Source of the DNA: Chlamydiota bacterium
GTDB taxonomy: Bacteria > Chlamydiota > Chlamydiia > Chlamydiales > Parachlamydiaceae
NCBI GenBank assembly: GCA_013285965.1
Contig: JABDGQ010000001.1
Location: forward strand, 125,106-189,105
Length of the DNA: 64,000 nucleotides
Reading direction: 5' to 3'
In this document: positions 53,911-62,729 of the stretch, piece after piece
Layout of the letters: the number at the start of each line of letters is the position of its first letter
Position numbering within the stretch: the stretch's first letter is position 1
Made by a program: the position numbers and the translations under genes
The notes under the pieces: model-generated
Seen by the model: the letters and a program-made list of their open reading frames with translations, nothing else
What the model was told of the DNA's origin: nothing
The model's database searches: none

Positions 53911-54990
53911 CTAGAAAATCCAAAACCTTCCAAGCAACACTACAAAAAAAACAATCCCCACAGCGGAGACTAAAAAAAAAGCTCTTATTTTTTTAAAACG
54001 AAGCATCACAGGTTGCTCTAAAAACTTTAGTCGCTTATAAACAGTAGAGCTTGTGAGATGATTAGCAAAAATGTGAGGCACACATGATGCTCTACTAACA
54101 GCATAATTAATTGATTTAAAAATGGCGGTAGCTAGATCTTCTGGTTGAATATTGTATTTTCGGCATTTAAGATCGCAGTCAATTTCTTGATCTTCTTCAA
54201 TGCGTTTATGTAACCAGTTAGTTGGAACCCACCAAAAAATAAATTCTATTAAATCCAATAACAAGCGCACTAAACTATCTTTATAGCGAATATGTTCTAG
54301 CTCATGTGCTAAGACAGCATCATATTCAGTGTTTGATAAAGTAGCAGCTAGTTGTTTGGGAATGTATATCTTGCTATGGAACAAACCAGCCACAAAGGGC
54401 GATTTTATAAAACTAGGCGCACTTAAAATCTTAAAATGGTATTTTCTCTGACAATTTATAAGCATTGCATTTGTACTTTTAAGACTTACACAACGGGCAT
54501 TTTTATTAAGTGTCTGCAAAAATTTTAAGGCATGATAGTGACTAATTAGCCTTTTGCTCAAAATAATAATCGAGGCAATTATGAAAACGAGAGTTAATAA
54601 ATTTAAACAGTACGATGGTATTGTGTAACCCAGTAGATCAGCTAAAGTAAAGGTCATGTTAGAGGGCGCCGTAAACTCGATAACTGAGGTAATTGGGCTA
54701 AAAAAATAATTAGCACCTTGTTTTGCCAAAATAACCATGGCAGACATTGTGCGTGTCCCCTCGGGACAATCAAGTGGATTGACCCCATGCATATAAGACC
54801 ATCTTGAAAAATCGTACAGCCACAAATCAAAAGGGAGTTTAAGAATAGGAATCATGCGCATAAAAGCACTTGCGCGCCCTTTTGGAATTTGGAATAAAAA
54901 GATTATCCCCTCAATCAAAATCAGTGCTGTTAAAAAAGAAAGAAGGCTATTTATAAAAATATTTAAAACAAAAAAAGAAATGGTGTTCAT
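53911..54990 (-). CDS. BlaR1/MecR1-like M56 membrane metalloprotease
   Basis: A 359-residue protein with membrane helices at about residues 8-30, 68-90, 120-145 and 330-355. The zinc protease motif is AHELEHIRYKD (HExxH, about residue 227), in the cytoplasmic loop as in BlaR1. A second glutamate region, IEEDQEIDCDLKCRKY, follows. The C-terminal penicillin-sensor domain of BlaR1 is absent, so the sensing part differs. BlaR1-type proteases cut a BlaI-family repressor. No blaI gene is adjacent, but BlaI-type operators lie before this gene and before its neighbour. Confidence 0.85.
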   Translation of the reverse strand: MNTISFFVLNIFINSLLSFLTALILIEGIIFLFQIPKGRASAFMRMIPILKLPFDLWLYDFSRWSYMHGVNPLDCPEGTRTMSAMVILAKQGANYFFSPITSVIEFTAPSNMTFTLADLLGYTIPSYCLNLLTLVFIIASIIILSKRLISHYHALKFLQTLNKNARCVSLKSTNAMLINCQRKYHFKILSAPSFIKSPFVAGLFHSKIYIPKQLAATLSNTEYDAVLAHELEHIRYKDSLVRLLLDLIEFIFWWVPTNWLHKRIEEDQEIDCDLKCRKYNIQPEDLATAIFKSINYAVSRASCVPHIFANHLTSSTVYKRLKFLEQPVMLRFKKIRAFFLVSAVGIVFFVVLLGRFWIF

Positions 54991-55086
54991 ATTTTTCTGC
55001 GTACTTCTTTAACCGTGATGCTCTAAATACAATGTTTGCATTCACTCGATCCAAACAGTTACGATCACAGTGATTAATCAGGAGTT

Positions 55087-55102
55087 TACTACAATTGTAG
55101 TA
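55087..55102. promoter_or_regulatory. BlaI/MecI-type operator upstream of the M56 gene
   Basis: TACTACAATTGTAGTA, a perfect 16-bp palindrome differing from the mec operator only in the two middle base pairs. It is 97 bases upstream of the M56 start codon, inside its promoter region. Confidence 0.8.
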
Positions 55103-55145
55103 TTTTAGTAAAGCAAAACATAAGCAACTCTAAAGAACATCTCTA

Positions 55146-56639
55146 TTAATCGTCACCCAAACAACAATCACAAGCAGTAGCTGGTGGAATACTTTGTTCA
55201 AAACGAAACATATTATTTGGATCGTATTTCTTCTTGGTACACATAAGCCTTGCGACATTGCCACCAAAATAATCTTCTAGATAATTTTTTAATTCAGGGT
55301 CTGGATTGCCAATATAATCTCCTTTGGTATAGGCAAGGAGATTTTCGCGTAACCGCTCAAGCTCTATTATATTTTTTTTATCATCGTTATCCTGTAACCA
55401 CTGACTTGAATAATTGATAAAAAATTTAGCATCTCTATAAAAATAAGCACTAGCCGTTGGTGCTATTTCCGCGCAAGCGCCTCCTAGAGAAAATAGCAAT
55501 ACATTTAAAAGTGGCGAATTGGACGCTTTAAGTGTTTTTTCAATGATATCAATACCCTCTGGTGGCAAAACCTCCATGGCAAAAGCACCAGTAGATTTAT
55601 ATTCAGGTTTGTTTGTTATAAATACAGCGGTAGTTTCTTCAATCAATTCAATGGCTTTTTTCCAATCTACTGCCTCTATTGCTACAGAGGAGGGTGCTCC
55701 AATCGCTAAAATGGGTGCTAGAAGTTCTCGAGCTTGCTTGGGGGTACCCCAATACATTCCAAAAATCCTTATCGGCTCTTTTTTAAATTCTTGTGCAGAA
55801 AAAGTTTTGGCCCACAAATCTAAATGTGAAAACCAAGCGCGATCATCTTTACCAAAAAAATCTTGCCAAGCGGCAAATATTTGTTTGATAGGTTGCCCCC
55901 AATTCCATCCAATATTAAACCATGTCACATTTTCAGCAGGATAGACTTTTATTTTCAGAGCGCTAATCACCCCAAAATTTCCCCCACCTCCACCACAAAT
56001 GGCCCAAAATAAATCCTTATGTTCATTATCTTTAGTTGCGGTAATAATTTTTCCATAGGCATCGACCATTTCTACTTCAAGTAATGTATCGCACGTTAAG
56101 CCAATTTTACGTATTAGTGGACCCATGCCACCACTTGAAACCAAACCCGATAAGCCTACCGAAGAACAAGTCCCACCTACATGTGTTAAGCCATTTTTAA
56201 ATAGCTCACTGTAAAGCTCGCTATTATTTATACCAGGTTGAATGGTGGCAATCTTTGTTGCCAGATCGATTTTTATCTCTTTCATTTCGCTGACATCAAT
56301 CACAAGGACCCCATCACCTGTAGAATATCCTTCATGATTGTGCCCTCCACTACGAATACGTAGAGGAATTTTATTACAACGGGCCCACAAAATGGCATTT
56401 TGTATATCTTGCGCACTATGCACGTAAACAATGGCATGGGGGTATTTATTTTTTGAAGTGTAGTAATTAGAATCTAAACGGGCTTGCTCATATTTCTCTT
56501 CTCCTTGGGCAACAACCCGACCAGTGAGCTGTGGACAAGGTACTACTTCTTTAACCTCTGGCTCAGCCATGATATTCCACCAAAAAAGTGCTCCACCGGC
56601 TAGTAGCGCTACTAAACTCCATATTAAAGACTTAAACAT
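55146..56639 (-). CDS. Berberine-bridge-enzyme-like FAD oxidoreductase, membrane-anchored
   Basis: A 497-residue protein. An N-terminal membrane anchor (about residues 5-24) is followed by the PCMH-type FAD domain: RIRSGGHNHEGYSTGDGVLVIDVSEM (covalent FAD histidine in GGHNHEG, about residue 99), GLVSSGGMGPLIRKIGLTCDTLLEVEMVDA and ICGGGGGNFGVI. The C-terminal BBE motif is KKYDPNNMFRFEQSIPP. The usual second covalent FAD cysteine site (CxxV/I) is not obvious. It ends in CDCCLGDD, a cysteine-rich tail. Such oxidases act on sugars or alkaloids; the substrate here is unknown. Confidence 0.87.
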   Translation of the reverse strand: MFKSLIWSLVALLAGGALFWWNIMAEPEVKEVVPCPQLTGRVVAQGEEKYEQARLDSNYYTSKNKYPHAIVYVHSAQDIQNAILWARCNKIPLRIRSGGHNHEGYSTGDGVLVIDVSEMKEIKIDLATKIATIQPGINNSELYSELFKNGLTHVGGTCSSVGLSGLVSSGGMGPLIRKIGLTCDTLLEVEMVDAYGKIITATKDNEHKDLFWAICGGGGGNFGVISALKIKVYPAENVTWFNIGWNWGQPIKQIFAAWQDFFGKDDRAWFSHLDLWAKTFSAQEFKKEPIRIFGMYWGTPKQARELLAPILAIGAPSSVAIEAVDWKKAIELIEETTAVFITNKPEYKSTGAFAMEVLPPEGIDIIEKTLKASNSPLLNVLLFSLGGACAEIAPTASAYFYRDAKFFINYSSQWLQDNDDKKNIIELERLRENLLAYTKGDYIGNPDPELKNYLEDYFGGNVARLMCTKKKYDPNNMFRFEQSIPPATACDCCLGDD

Positions 56640-56724
56640 AGCATTCCCTATGGTACAAAATAAAATTAATTAACAACGCACTTTGTATATAGGGCATTAT
56701 AGAAATATATTCAATTTTTGCTAA

Positions 56725-56832
56725 TAGGCTTTTTTTGAAATTACATTTACTTGTTAAAAGTGCTTTTTTGCCATCTTTAATCCCAAGTTTTTTTGACCAT
56801 ATTATCACTCACCTTATGCATAATTTGAAAAT
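56725..56832. mobile_element. Left part of family 2 joined to left part of family 1
   Basis: GGCTTTTTTTGAAATTACAT with a TA at 56725 starts a degenerate family-2 copy that breaks off near 56803. Four bases later CTCACCTTATGCATAATTTGAA (56808) starts a family-1 copy that ends after about 25 bases. Confidence 0.65.
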
Positions 56833-56877
56833 ATGCCTTGCTAAAATGTAATTATTTAACAATAAAATATTAAGATA

Positions 56878-56906
56878 TTGATCAAATTGTTAATTTACTA
56901 TACAAT
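56878..56906 (+). promoter_or_regulatory. Sigma-70-type promoter
   Basis: TTGATC, a 17-base spacer and TACAAT, followed 78 bases later by the start codon of 56985-57269. Confidence 0.6.
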
Positions 56907-56984
56907 AGTCGTAGTGCTTTTTATTATATAGTTTAAATAAATATCGCATATTTATACAAAAATCTAATTAAAGAGAGTTTTTAT

Positions 56985-57269
56985 ATGATTCGTTCTTTTT
57001 GTGCTTATTGCTGCTCTGCTTTTGATGCTTTTGAAATAAACCAAGAAGATTATTATGAACCTAACCGTGCTCATAGTCCAGAGCCTTCCACTTTAAAATC
57101 TACGGATATTTTGGATTTGCCTAATTTTGAAAAAAATGAAGCTCTTCCCCTAAAAACAATGAAGGAGCATGAACTTGACGATGCTAAAATAAACAAAGTA
57201 ATGGCTTCCATAGATAGATTACGTGCTTTAGATCCGCATAGCGTGCCTCATGAATCAAAAAGTGATTAA
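56985..57269 (+). CDS. Small hypothetical protein
   Basis: A 94-residue protein: a short cysteine-containing start (MIRSFCAYCCSAFDAFEI) and a charged, probably disordered remainder. No signal peptide and no family. It is preceded by a promoter with a 17-base spacer and by AAAGAGAG, which supports expression. A cysteine-rich start followed by a disordered region could suit a lipid-modified or secreted small protein, but this is speculation. Confidence 0.6.
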   Translation: MIRSFCAYCCSAFDAFEINQEDYYEPNRAHSPEPSTLKSTDILDLPNFEKNEALPLKTMKEHELDDAKINKVMASIDRLRALDPHSVPHESKSD

Positions 57270-57291
57270 TTTCCCTTCCGTTAAATTATTA

Positions 57292-57311
57292 GACTTCTTT
57301 CAAAAGAAGTC
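57292..57311. mobile_element. Minimal family-2 element (20 bp)
   Basis: GACTTCTTTCAAAAGAAGTC, the two ends joined with nothing between, flanked by TA on both sides. A family-1 left end (CTCACCTTGCACATAATT, from 57318) follows. Confidence 0.75.
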
Positions 57312-57408
57312 TAATAACTCACCTTGCACATAATTAAAATTATTGACTACACTCCCATACTAAACAACTTGAAACAGTAAGTCGAAATTTTTCTAAGAGT
57401 TAGTAGCA

Positions 57409-58080
57409 ATGATCTCGCATACGGAAATAATCTTTCAATTATTTTTAGCAGCCCTATTAGGGGGCTTAATTGGTTTAGAAAGAGAGCGCAAAAGCTGGTT
57501 TGCAGGATTAAGAACACATATGCTGGTGTGTATCGGATCGACTCTCATTATGATAGTCTCGCAATATGGTTTTAAGAATGCGCTAGTGGATCAATTAGTA
57601 ATGCTCGATCCCTCTCGTGTGGCCGCACAAGTAGTTAGTGGCATAGGCTTCCTTGGAGCTGGCACTATTATATTTTGGAAAAATAAAATTAAAGGTCTTA
57701 CTACTGCTGCTAGTTTATGGGCTATTGCCGCTGTTGGCCTTGCCATTGGAGGTGGACTTTATGTAGCAGCTATTATTACTACTTTATTGATTTTGATAAC
57801 CCTAGCTGCCATTAAGCCGATTGAACATTCATTCTTTAGAGCAAGCAAAATTAAAGAGATTAAATTTCATGCTCAAGCCGGTTTTCCTTTATTGACACTT
57901 GATACTATCTTGAAAGATTTGAATTTGCGTTTAGCGATTATAGATTTACAAATTGAAAAAGAAGGACAAAATGAGATTGTTAAAATTGTTGTAGAGAGCG
58001 CCTCACAAATTGATTTTTTAAGATTATTAAATGAAATAAAACAATTTCCATTTGTAACTAAAGTAGAGAGTATGGAGTAG
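57409..58080 (+). CDS. MgtC/SapB-family membrane protein
   Basis: A 223-residue protein with about five membrane helices. The MgtC signature is AALLGGLIGLERERKSWFAGLRTHMLVCIGSTLIM (about residues 15-50), then DPSRVAAQVVSGIGFLGAGTII and GLTTAASLWAIAAVGLAIGGG. A C-terminal ACT-like cytoplasmic domain follows (about residues 150-223). MgtC proteins support intracellular survival in other pathogens, linked to magnesium and phosphate balance. It fits an intracellular bacterium. A long palindrome follows the stop. Confidence 0.92.
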   Translation: MISHTEIIFQLFLAALLGGLIGLERERKSWFAGLRTHMLVCIGSTLIMIVSQYGFKNALVDQLVMLDPSRVAAQVVSGIGFLGAGTIIFWKNKIKGLTTAASLWAIAAVGLAIGGGLYVAAIITTLLILITLAAIKPIEHSFFRASKIKEIKFHAQAGFPLLTLDTILKDLNLRLAIIDLQIEKEGQNEIVKIVVESASQIDFLRLLNEIKQFPFVTKVESME

Positions 58081-58088
58081 TCAAGACT

Positions 58089-58131
58089 TTGTTGCATAAT
58101 AACCTAAGAGGCTAAGGTTATTATGCAACAA
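58089..58131. terminator. Perfect 17-bp stem between convergent genes
   Basis: TTGTTGCATAATAACCT pairs fully with AGGTTATTATGCAACAA around a 9-base loop. It sits between mgtC (plus) and the first kinase gene (minus), so it probably ends both transcripts. Confidence 0.75.
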
Positions 58132-58136
58132 GGATA

Positions 58137-59672
58137 TTAACCAGCCCTATTAAAATCTATTTCGACCAATTGCCCAAATTTTTGGACTATCTTACTTAAA
58201 CTAGGACGCAAGCGAAAATCATCTGCCATCATTTCTTGAATAAGTTGTATCATCTCCAATATTTCTGGATGTGGATAATTTTTTGCTAATTTTGTAAAAA
58301 GTATTTCATTTTGAGCTTTATGTAATGGTTTCTTGGTATCATGTGGGTGACCGGCAACCTTTACATGTGGATAGGTGCAAAACAGAACTTTAAAAATTAC
58401 TACCCCTAACGCAAAAGTTTCAACACCTTCCATTAATTTTTGGGCAAATTCTCGGAATTTATTAAGCATCTGCACTCGTAATTGAACATCAGTATCTAAT
58501 GGATGAGTCATAAAAATATGATCTACCATTTCAAGTATAATAAAGCGCAGTGACTGTGCATCTCTGGCATGTATACTATCTACGCTAAAAGTCGCCCTTA
58601 GTGAATCTATGTAGCAAAAGTCATCCACTGTAAGGCCATCTTGAGAAAGCATGTTTTCAAATCGATTAAACATCTCATTAATTTTGATCGAGTCTGCATA
58701 ATCAGAAATATGTGGTTCATAACCATTAGCACTTTTTTCTACTAAAATGTTTTCCACCTTAATATCGCGATTAAAATAGCCTTTCATAAATATTTTATTA
58801 AGACTATCAGCTATTTTAAAGCAGATTTTAATGCGTGCTGGTATAGTAACTTGATTAAATTCTGGATTTAGAATTATATCTAATAGATCGCCACCGTTAT
58901 AAAAATGTTCTACACAAGCTTTAGTTACTTTGTTTTTCAAAATAGTATCAATTAGCGCAAGCGGTGGTTGCTGCATTTGTACCAAACCATTTCCTTGCAC
59001 ATCAGCATATAGAGCTTTAATCTTGTAAAATTGCAATCTGAATTTCTCATTAGCGATTCGCATCAATTTCATTGAAGTGCTTTCTAGCGGTGTTTTTAAA
59101 ATAGCATAAGTAGCTTTGCTTATATCGATAATTTTATAAACTGAGCTTTCAGATCCCGAGACAAATGGGAGAGTATAAATATTAGGTAAATTTAAAATAT
59201 AAAACTGACGTGTCACATAAAAGGATGAATGTGCCAGCAGATCAGCAATCTCATCACTCGGATAAGAGACTTCCGTATTACTTTCGTTGGAGACTGATGG
59301 TACGCCATGATGTGGGTAGTAAGCTTCAGTATTCATTAAAACAGAGACTGGTCGTGTTTTATCTCTATTTCCGTTATTGAAAAGTGGAAGAGTATCAATT
59401 TGACAAAAAGAATGATCGGCATTAGCACTATGTGCAAAAAAACGATATGCAGTGGCAATTAAAGCAACAAGACTGTCTTTTGCTATGACTGCGCGCCCTT
59501 TCAGCATCAAGCAATTACCGGCGATATCATAATTTCTACTAATACTCTCAGCTATTTGCCCTACGATATTATCGGCTAAACGCATTGCAAGATTATTAGC
59601 TACTTGAGCATTAACATAGCCTTGATGCGGTTGTTTATGATGTAAAGGTGGTTTATTAAATCCTACGGTCAT
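58137..59672 (-). CDS. Eukaryotic-like protein kinase paralog A
   Basis: A 511-residue protein with no signal peptide or membrane segment. The kinase signature is GYFNRDIKVENILV (about residue 298), where the catalytic HRD has become NRD. The metal site DFG is DYADS in PHISDYADSIKI (about residue 323). FALGVVIFKVLFCTYPH and MADDFRLRPSLSKIVQKF correspond to subdomains IX-XI. A long insert follows the DYA motif (about residues 330-410). It aligns over its full length with the gene at 60228-61784. Similar kinases in intracellular bacteria are often secreted effectors; that, and whether it is catalytically active, are open. Confidence 0.8.
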   Translation of the reverse strand: MTVGFNKPPLHHKQPHQGYVNAQVANNLAMRLADNIVGQIAESISRNYDIAGNCLMLKGRAVIAKDSLVALIATAYRFFAHSANADHSFCQIDTLPLFNNGNRDKTRPVSVLMNTEAYYPHHGVPSVSNESNTEVSYPSDEIADLLAHSSFYVTRQFYILNLPNIYTLPFVSGSESSVYKIIDISKATYAILKTPLESTSMKLMRIANEKFRLQFYKIKALYADVQGNGLVQMQQPPLALIDTILKNKVTKACVEHFYNGGDLLDIILNPEFNQVTIPARIKICFKIADSLNKIFMKGYFNRDIKVENILVEKSANGYEPHISDYADSIKINEMFNRFENMLSQDGLTVDDFCYIDSLRATFSVDSIHARDAQSLRFIILEMVDHIFMTHPLDTDVQLRVQMLNKFREFAQKLMEGVETFALGVVIFKVLFCTYPHVKVAGHPHDTKKPLHKAQNEILFTKLAKNYPHPEILEMIQLIQEMMADDFRLRPSLSKIVQKFGQLVEIDFNRAG

Positions 59673-60058
59673 TTTAATACCTTTTAATTACTAAATTTTA
59701 AATTTAAACATAACAATTTTTTGTTATTATGTAATGTAAATTTTATATTGTTGTTTTTTGTTTTTTTATATTTATACATATCTTTAAAAAAAGATAATGG
59801 AAAACATTAAGCGATTAACAACAAAATCACAACAAAAAAATGAAATTAAAATCAAACTAAGTAATAAAATTATTGTTTATTAAACTGTTAACATATTCTA
59901 ACTATATCTTTAACATAATATTAACACTTAATAAACTAAAATTAACTTTTAATATAAATAAATAATTTTGAATTAAATGAATTGAAGAAAACACATTTTG
60001 CTATTTAAAAATATGAGTTTTGAATTGCAAAACGTGTTTTAGCATTGCGAGACTATAA
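59673..60058. other. AT-rich upstream region of kinase A
   Basis: Contains TATCTTTAAAAAAAGATA (59779-59796), 107 bases from the start codon. The same hairpin and flanking TTGTTTTTT-rich block recur upstream of kinase B. Otherwise very AT-rich and gene-free. Confidence 0.5.
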
Positions 60059-60060
60059 TA

Positions 60061-60220
60061 GACTTTTTTCGAAACTACATTTATTTGTTAAAATTGTCTT
60101 TTTTGGCATCTTTAATCCCCAATTTTTCGGGTCTTCTTGCAAATAGGCTCTTAAAATTTGGAATCAAATCTGCTCAAAAAATATCAATTTTCCCAAAAAA
60201 AGCCAGTTTACAAAGAAGTC
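60061..60220. mobile_element. Family-2 palindromic element (160 bp)
   Basis: GACTTTTTTCGAAACTACAT at the left and TTTACAAAGAAGTC at the right, flanked by TA on both sides, located between the two kinase genes. Interior matches the copies at 45.6 and 48.6 kb in reverse orientation. Confidence 0.92.
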
Positions 60221-60227
60221 TAATATT

Positions 60228-61784
60228 TTAGGAGTTTTTGTTACTAAAATCTGCGTTGATTAATTTTGCAAATTTTTGCGTCACTTTCGCTAAACTAGGA
60301 CGTAAGCGATAATCACCTAGCATCATTTCTTTAATAAGATTCACCATTTCCACCATTCCATGGTAAGGATATTTTTTTATTAATTTGGAAAAAAGCATTT
60401 TATTTTGAGCCTTATGTAATGGTTTCTCGGTATCATGTGGGTGACCGACAATATTCACATGTGGACTAGTACAGAATAAAATATTGAAAAAAACTATACC
60501 CAGAGCAAAAACTTGGCTAGCCTCAAACAATTTACGACCTTCTATTTTAAATTCTTCTAGCACTTTCAAACGGAGCTCAAGATCACTTATGTGCGGATAA
60601 ATTTTGAAAATATGCTTAACTAATGTAAACATGATAAAACTAAGCGGTTGTGTATCATTATAATGTATACATTCGGCTGTACAAGGAGCTTCTTTTAAAG
60701 ATTTTAAATAAGCAGAGTCTTCCAGCGTGAGAGCTTCTTGTCTGAGCATTGTTTCAAATCTATCAAACATGGTCTTGATATGAATGCTATCAGCATAATC
60801 TGCAATCACCGGGTCATATCCAGTAGCATTTGGCTCCATTAAAATATTTTCTATTTTAACATCTCGGTGATAATAACCGCGCTCTGTTAATTTACAAAGG
60901 CTATCGCCAATTTTAAAACAAAAAGCAATGCGTTCGTCAATAACAATCTCAGAATATCTGGGGCTTATGATCACGTCGAAAAGATCACCACCCTTATAAA
61001 AGTGTTCCAGTGATCCTTTAATAGTTCTATTGCCAATACACAGATCAATAATTGCTTGCGAAGGTTTTTGTATGTTAATTTTTCCAATCCGCTGTACATC
61101 ATAATACAAAGCAGACACTTTTTCCTGCTGTAGGCAAAACTTTTCATTAGCGCTTTGCATTAATCTAGGTCGCGTGCTCTGTAAAGGTGTTTTTAAAATT
61201 GTAAAACCCCCTTTGCTCAAATTGATAATTTTAAAAACAGAGCTCTCAGCCCCCGAAATCAATGGTGTTTTAGCATACAGATCAGGTAGTTTGAATATTT
61301 GGAATTGGCGATTGATACAGAAAGACGAATGTGCCAAAATATCGGCTAATTGTGGATTTGGATAAATGACTACATCGTCCATTTCATTGGTTGCTGATGC
61401 AATTGACCGATCTGGATGATAAGCTTCTGTGTTGATGACTACAGAGACAGTATCTGTTTTGTCACCCTTTTCATTAATTATAGGGGTAGTATCGACTTGG
61501 CAAAATGTCAGTTTTGCATTAGCCGGATCGATAAAAAAACGATGACCCACAGTTATTAGTGTGACAAGGCTGTCCTTTAGAATTACAACTCTTCCGTTAA
61601 GTTTTAAACAATTATCATCTATTTCAAAATTTGTGCAGATATCATCTATTATTTTTTTCAGTAGATGTTCACTAATTTCTACTGTCATACTATATTCACT
61701 TTCTTGATCATCATCAATAATGGAAAATTGTTGATGCATAGGTGTGTTTTTAATTGTAAATTCGATAGACATTTTATTCTCCAT
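60228..61784 (-). CDS. Eukaryotic-like protein kinase paralog B
   Basis: A 518-residue paralog of the gene at 58137-59672. Here the catalytic loop is intact, GYYHRDVKIENILMEP (about residue 302), while the DFG position is again DYADS (about residue 328). GAESSVFKIINLSKGGFTILKTPL (about residues 175-200) could be the N-lobe with the ATP-anchoring lysine. The ending is ALGIVFFNILFCTSPH and LGDYRLRPSLAKVTQKFAKL. No leader. The HRD/NRD difference suggests paralog A has lost or changed activity while B may still phosphorylate. Confidence 0.82.
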   Translation of the reverse strand: MENKMSIEFTIKNTPMHQQFSIIDDDQESEYSMTVEISEHLLKKIIDDICTNFEIDDNCLKLNGRVVILKDSLVTLITVGHRFFIDPANAKLTFCQVDTTPIINEKGDKTDTVSVVINTEAYHPDRSIASATNEMDDVVIYPNPQLADILAHSSFCINRQFQIFKLPDLYAKTPLISGAESSVFKIINLSKGGFTILKTPLQSTRPRLMQSANEKFCLQQEKVSALYYDVQRIGKINIQKPSQAIIDLCIGNRTIKGSLEHFYKGGDLFDVIISPRYSEIVIDERIAFCFKIGDSLCKLTERGYYHRDVKIENILMEPNATGYDPVIADYADSIHIKTMFDRFETMLRQEALTLEDSAYLKSLKEAPCTAECIHYNDTQPLSFIMFTLVKHIFKIYPHISDLELRLKVLEEFKIEGRKLFEASQVFALGIVFFNILFCTSPHVNIVGHPHDTEKPLHKAQNKMLFSKLIKKYPYHGMVEMVNLIKEMMLGDYRLRPSLAKVTQKFAKLINADFSNKNS

Positions 61785-62163
61785 TAAATTTTAATTTACA
61801 TTAGCGTTAACTATTATAAATTAATATAATTATATATAGCGTTGATAATGTTGTTTTTTATATTTGAGCATATCTTTAAAAAGATAAGCCGGGAGGGTAA
61901 CACTTCAGCAACAAAATGGCAATATAAAATGTAAATTAAAAAGCATAAATATTACTTATTAAGTAAGCAACAACTTACAATTATTTGTTAAACAAAACAT
62001 TAACACTAACTATATATTAAAGTTTATAGTATCAACAACAATAAAAAAAATATTATTTGCAAGAGTGCCGATTCATCCAAATATAGATATTCTATTAGTC
62101 TTCTTTAGAAACTGGCTTTTTTTTGGAAAAATTGATATTTTTTGAGTAGATTTAATTCCAATA
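61785..62163. other. Upstream region of kinase B with a family-2 remnant
   Basis: TATCTTTAAAAAGATA (61871-61886) lies 87 bases from the start codon, parallel to kinase A. 62096-62160 is the left part of a degenerate family-2 copy (TTCTTTAGAAACTGGC onward), cut by the IS5-type element at 62164. Confidence 0.5.
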
Positions 62164-62700
62164 AGAACCTGTTCGAAATCTTTTTAAAAGAGTATAAAGT
62201 TTATGTTCAACAATCCATTGGAGATAACCTTGACTCATTCCTATCCAAGCAATATCAATCCCGAACTATTTGAATGGGCTGTAGAACGTTCCTTTGCCTG
62301 GTTGGAGAAGTGCCTTAGGTTATGAAAAAATTATAAACTACCACAGAGCCCACAGAGGGGGGTATGAATTATTCAGCCAATCTTAATGTATCAGAAGAGA
62401 TAGATGGACGTGAAACTGATCCTTTAACGGGTAATATTATAGGAGCTGCTATCGATGTACATCGTGCATTGGGGGCCTGGTTTACTTGAATCAGCCTACT
62501 TATTTAAAGCTCTATGGAACTTACGCTAGAGGATTATTTATCAATTTCAATGTAAAACGTTTGGTAGAAAGCATTCGTCAAATGAAGACATAACCCCTCT
62601 CTGTACGCTTTGTGGTAGTTTTTATTTTTGTAATTTATTTTTTATACAAGAAAAATTTCAAGAGAGATGATGCATCAAAAAAAGATTCTGAACAGGTTCT
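62164..62700. mobile_element. IS5-type insertion sequence remnant
   Basis: Inverted ends AGAACCTGTTCGAAATCTTT (left) and AAAGATTCTGAACAGGTTCT (right) match with few mismatches, and TAA flanks both sides. Inside, 62269-62330 encodes the transposase piece EWAVERSFAWLEKC, the YREK-type region of IS5 transposases. Most of the transposase is gone and a GxxExxY cassette replaces part of it. Confidence 0.8.
62364..62593 (+). pseudogene. GxxExxY-family protein gene, degenerate
   Basis: From ATG 62364: EEIDGRETDPLTGNIIGAAIDVHRALG, then a frameshift into GPGLLESAY, an internal deletion, and the ending INFNVKRLVESIRQMKT. The signature IGAAIDVHRALGPGLLESAY and the INFNVKRL end identify the GxxExxY family. 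Inverted repeats (CTACCACAGAGCCCACAGAG before, and the complement CTGTACGCTTTGTGGTAG after) bracket it. It is inactive. Confidence 0.8.
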
Positions 62701-62729
62701 AAGAAAGTTAATCAAAAATAGATCAGGTA

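Larger units (their letters stand above)
56640..56984. other. Gap before the small hypothetical gene
   Basis: Apart from the joined element remnants (56725-56832) and the promoter at 56878, only AT-rich DNA. No open frame of note. Confidence 0.5.
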
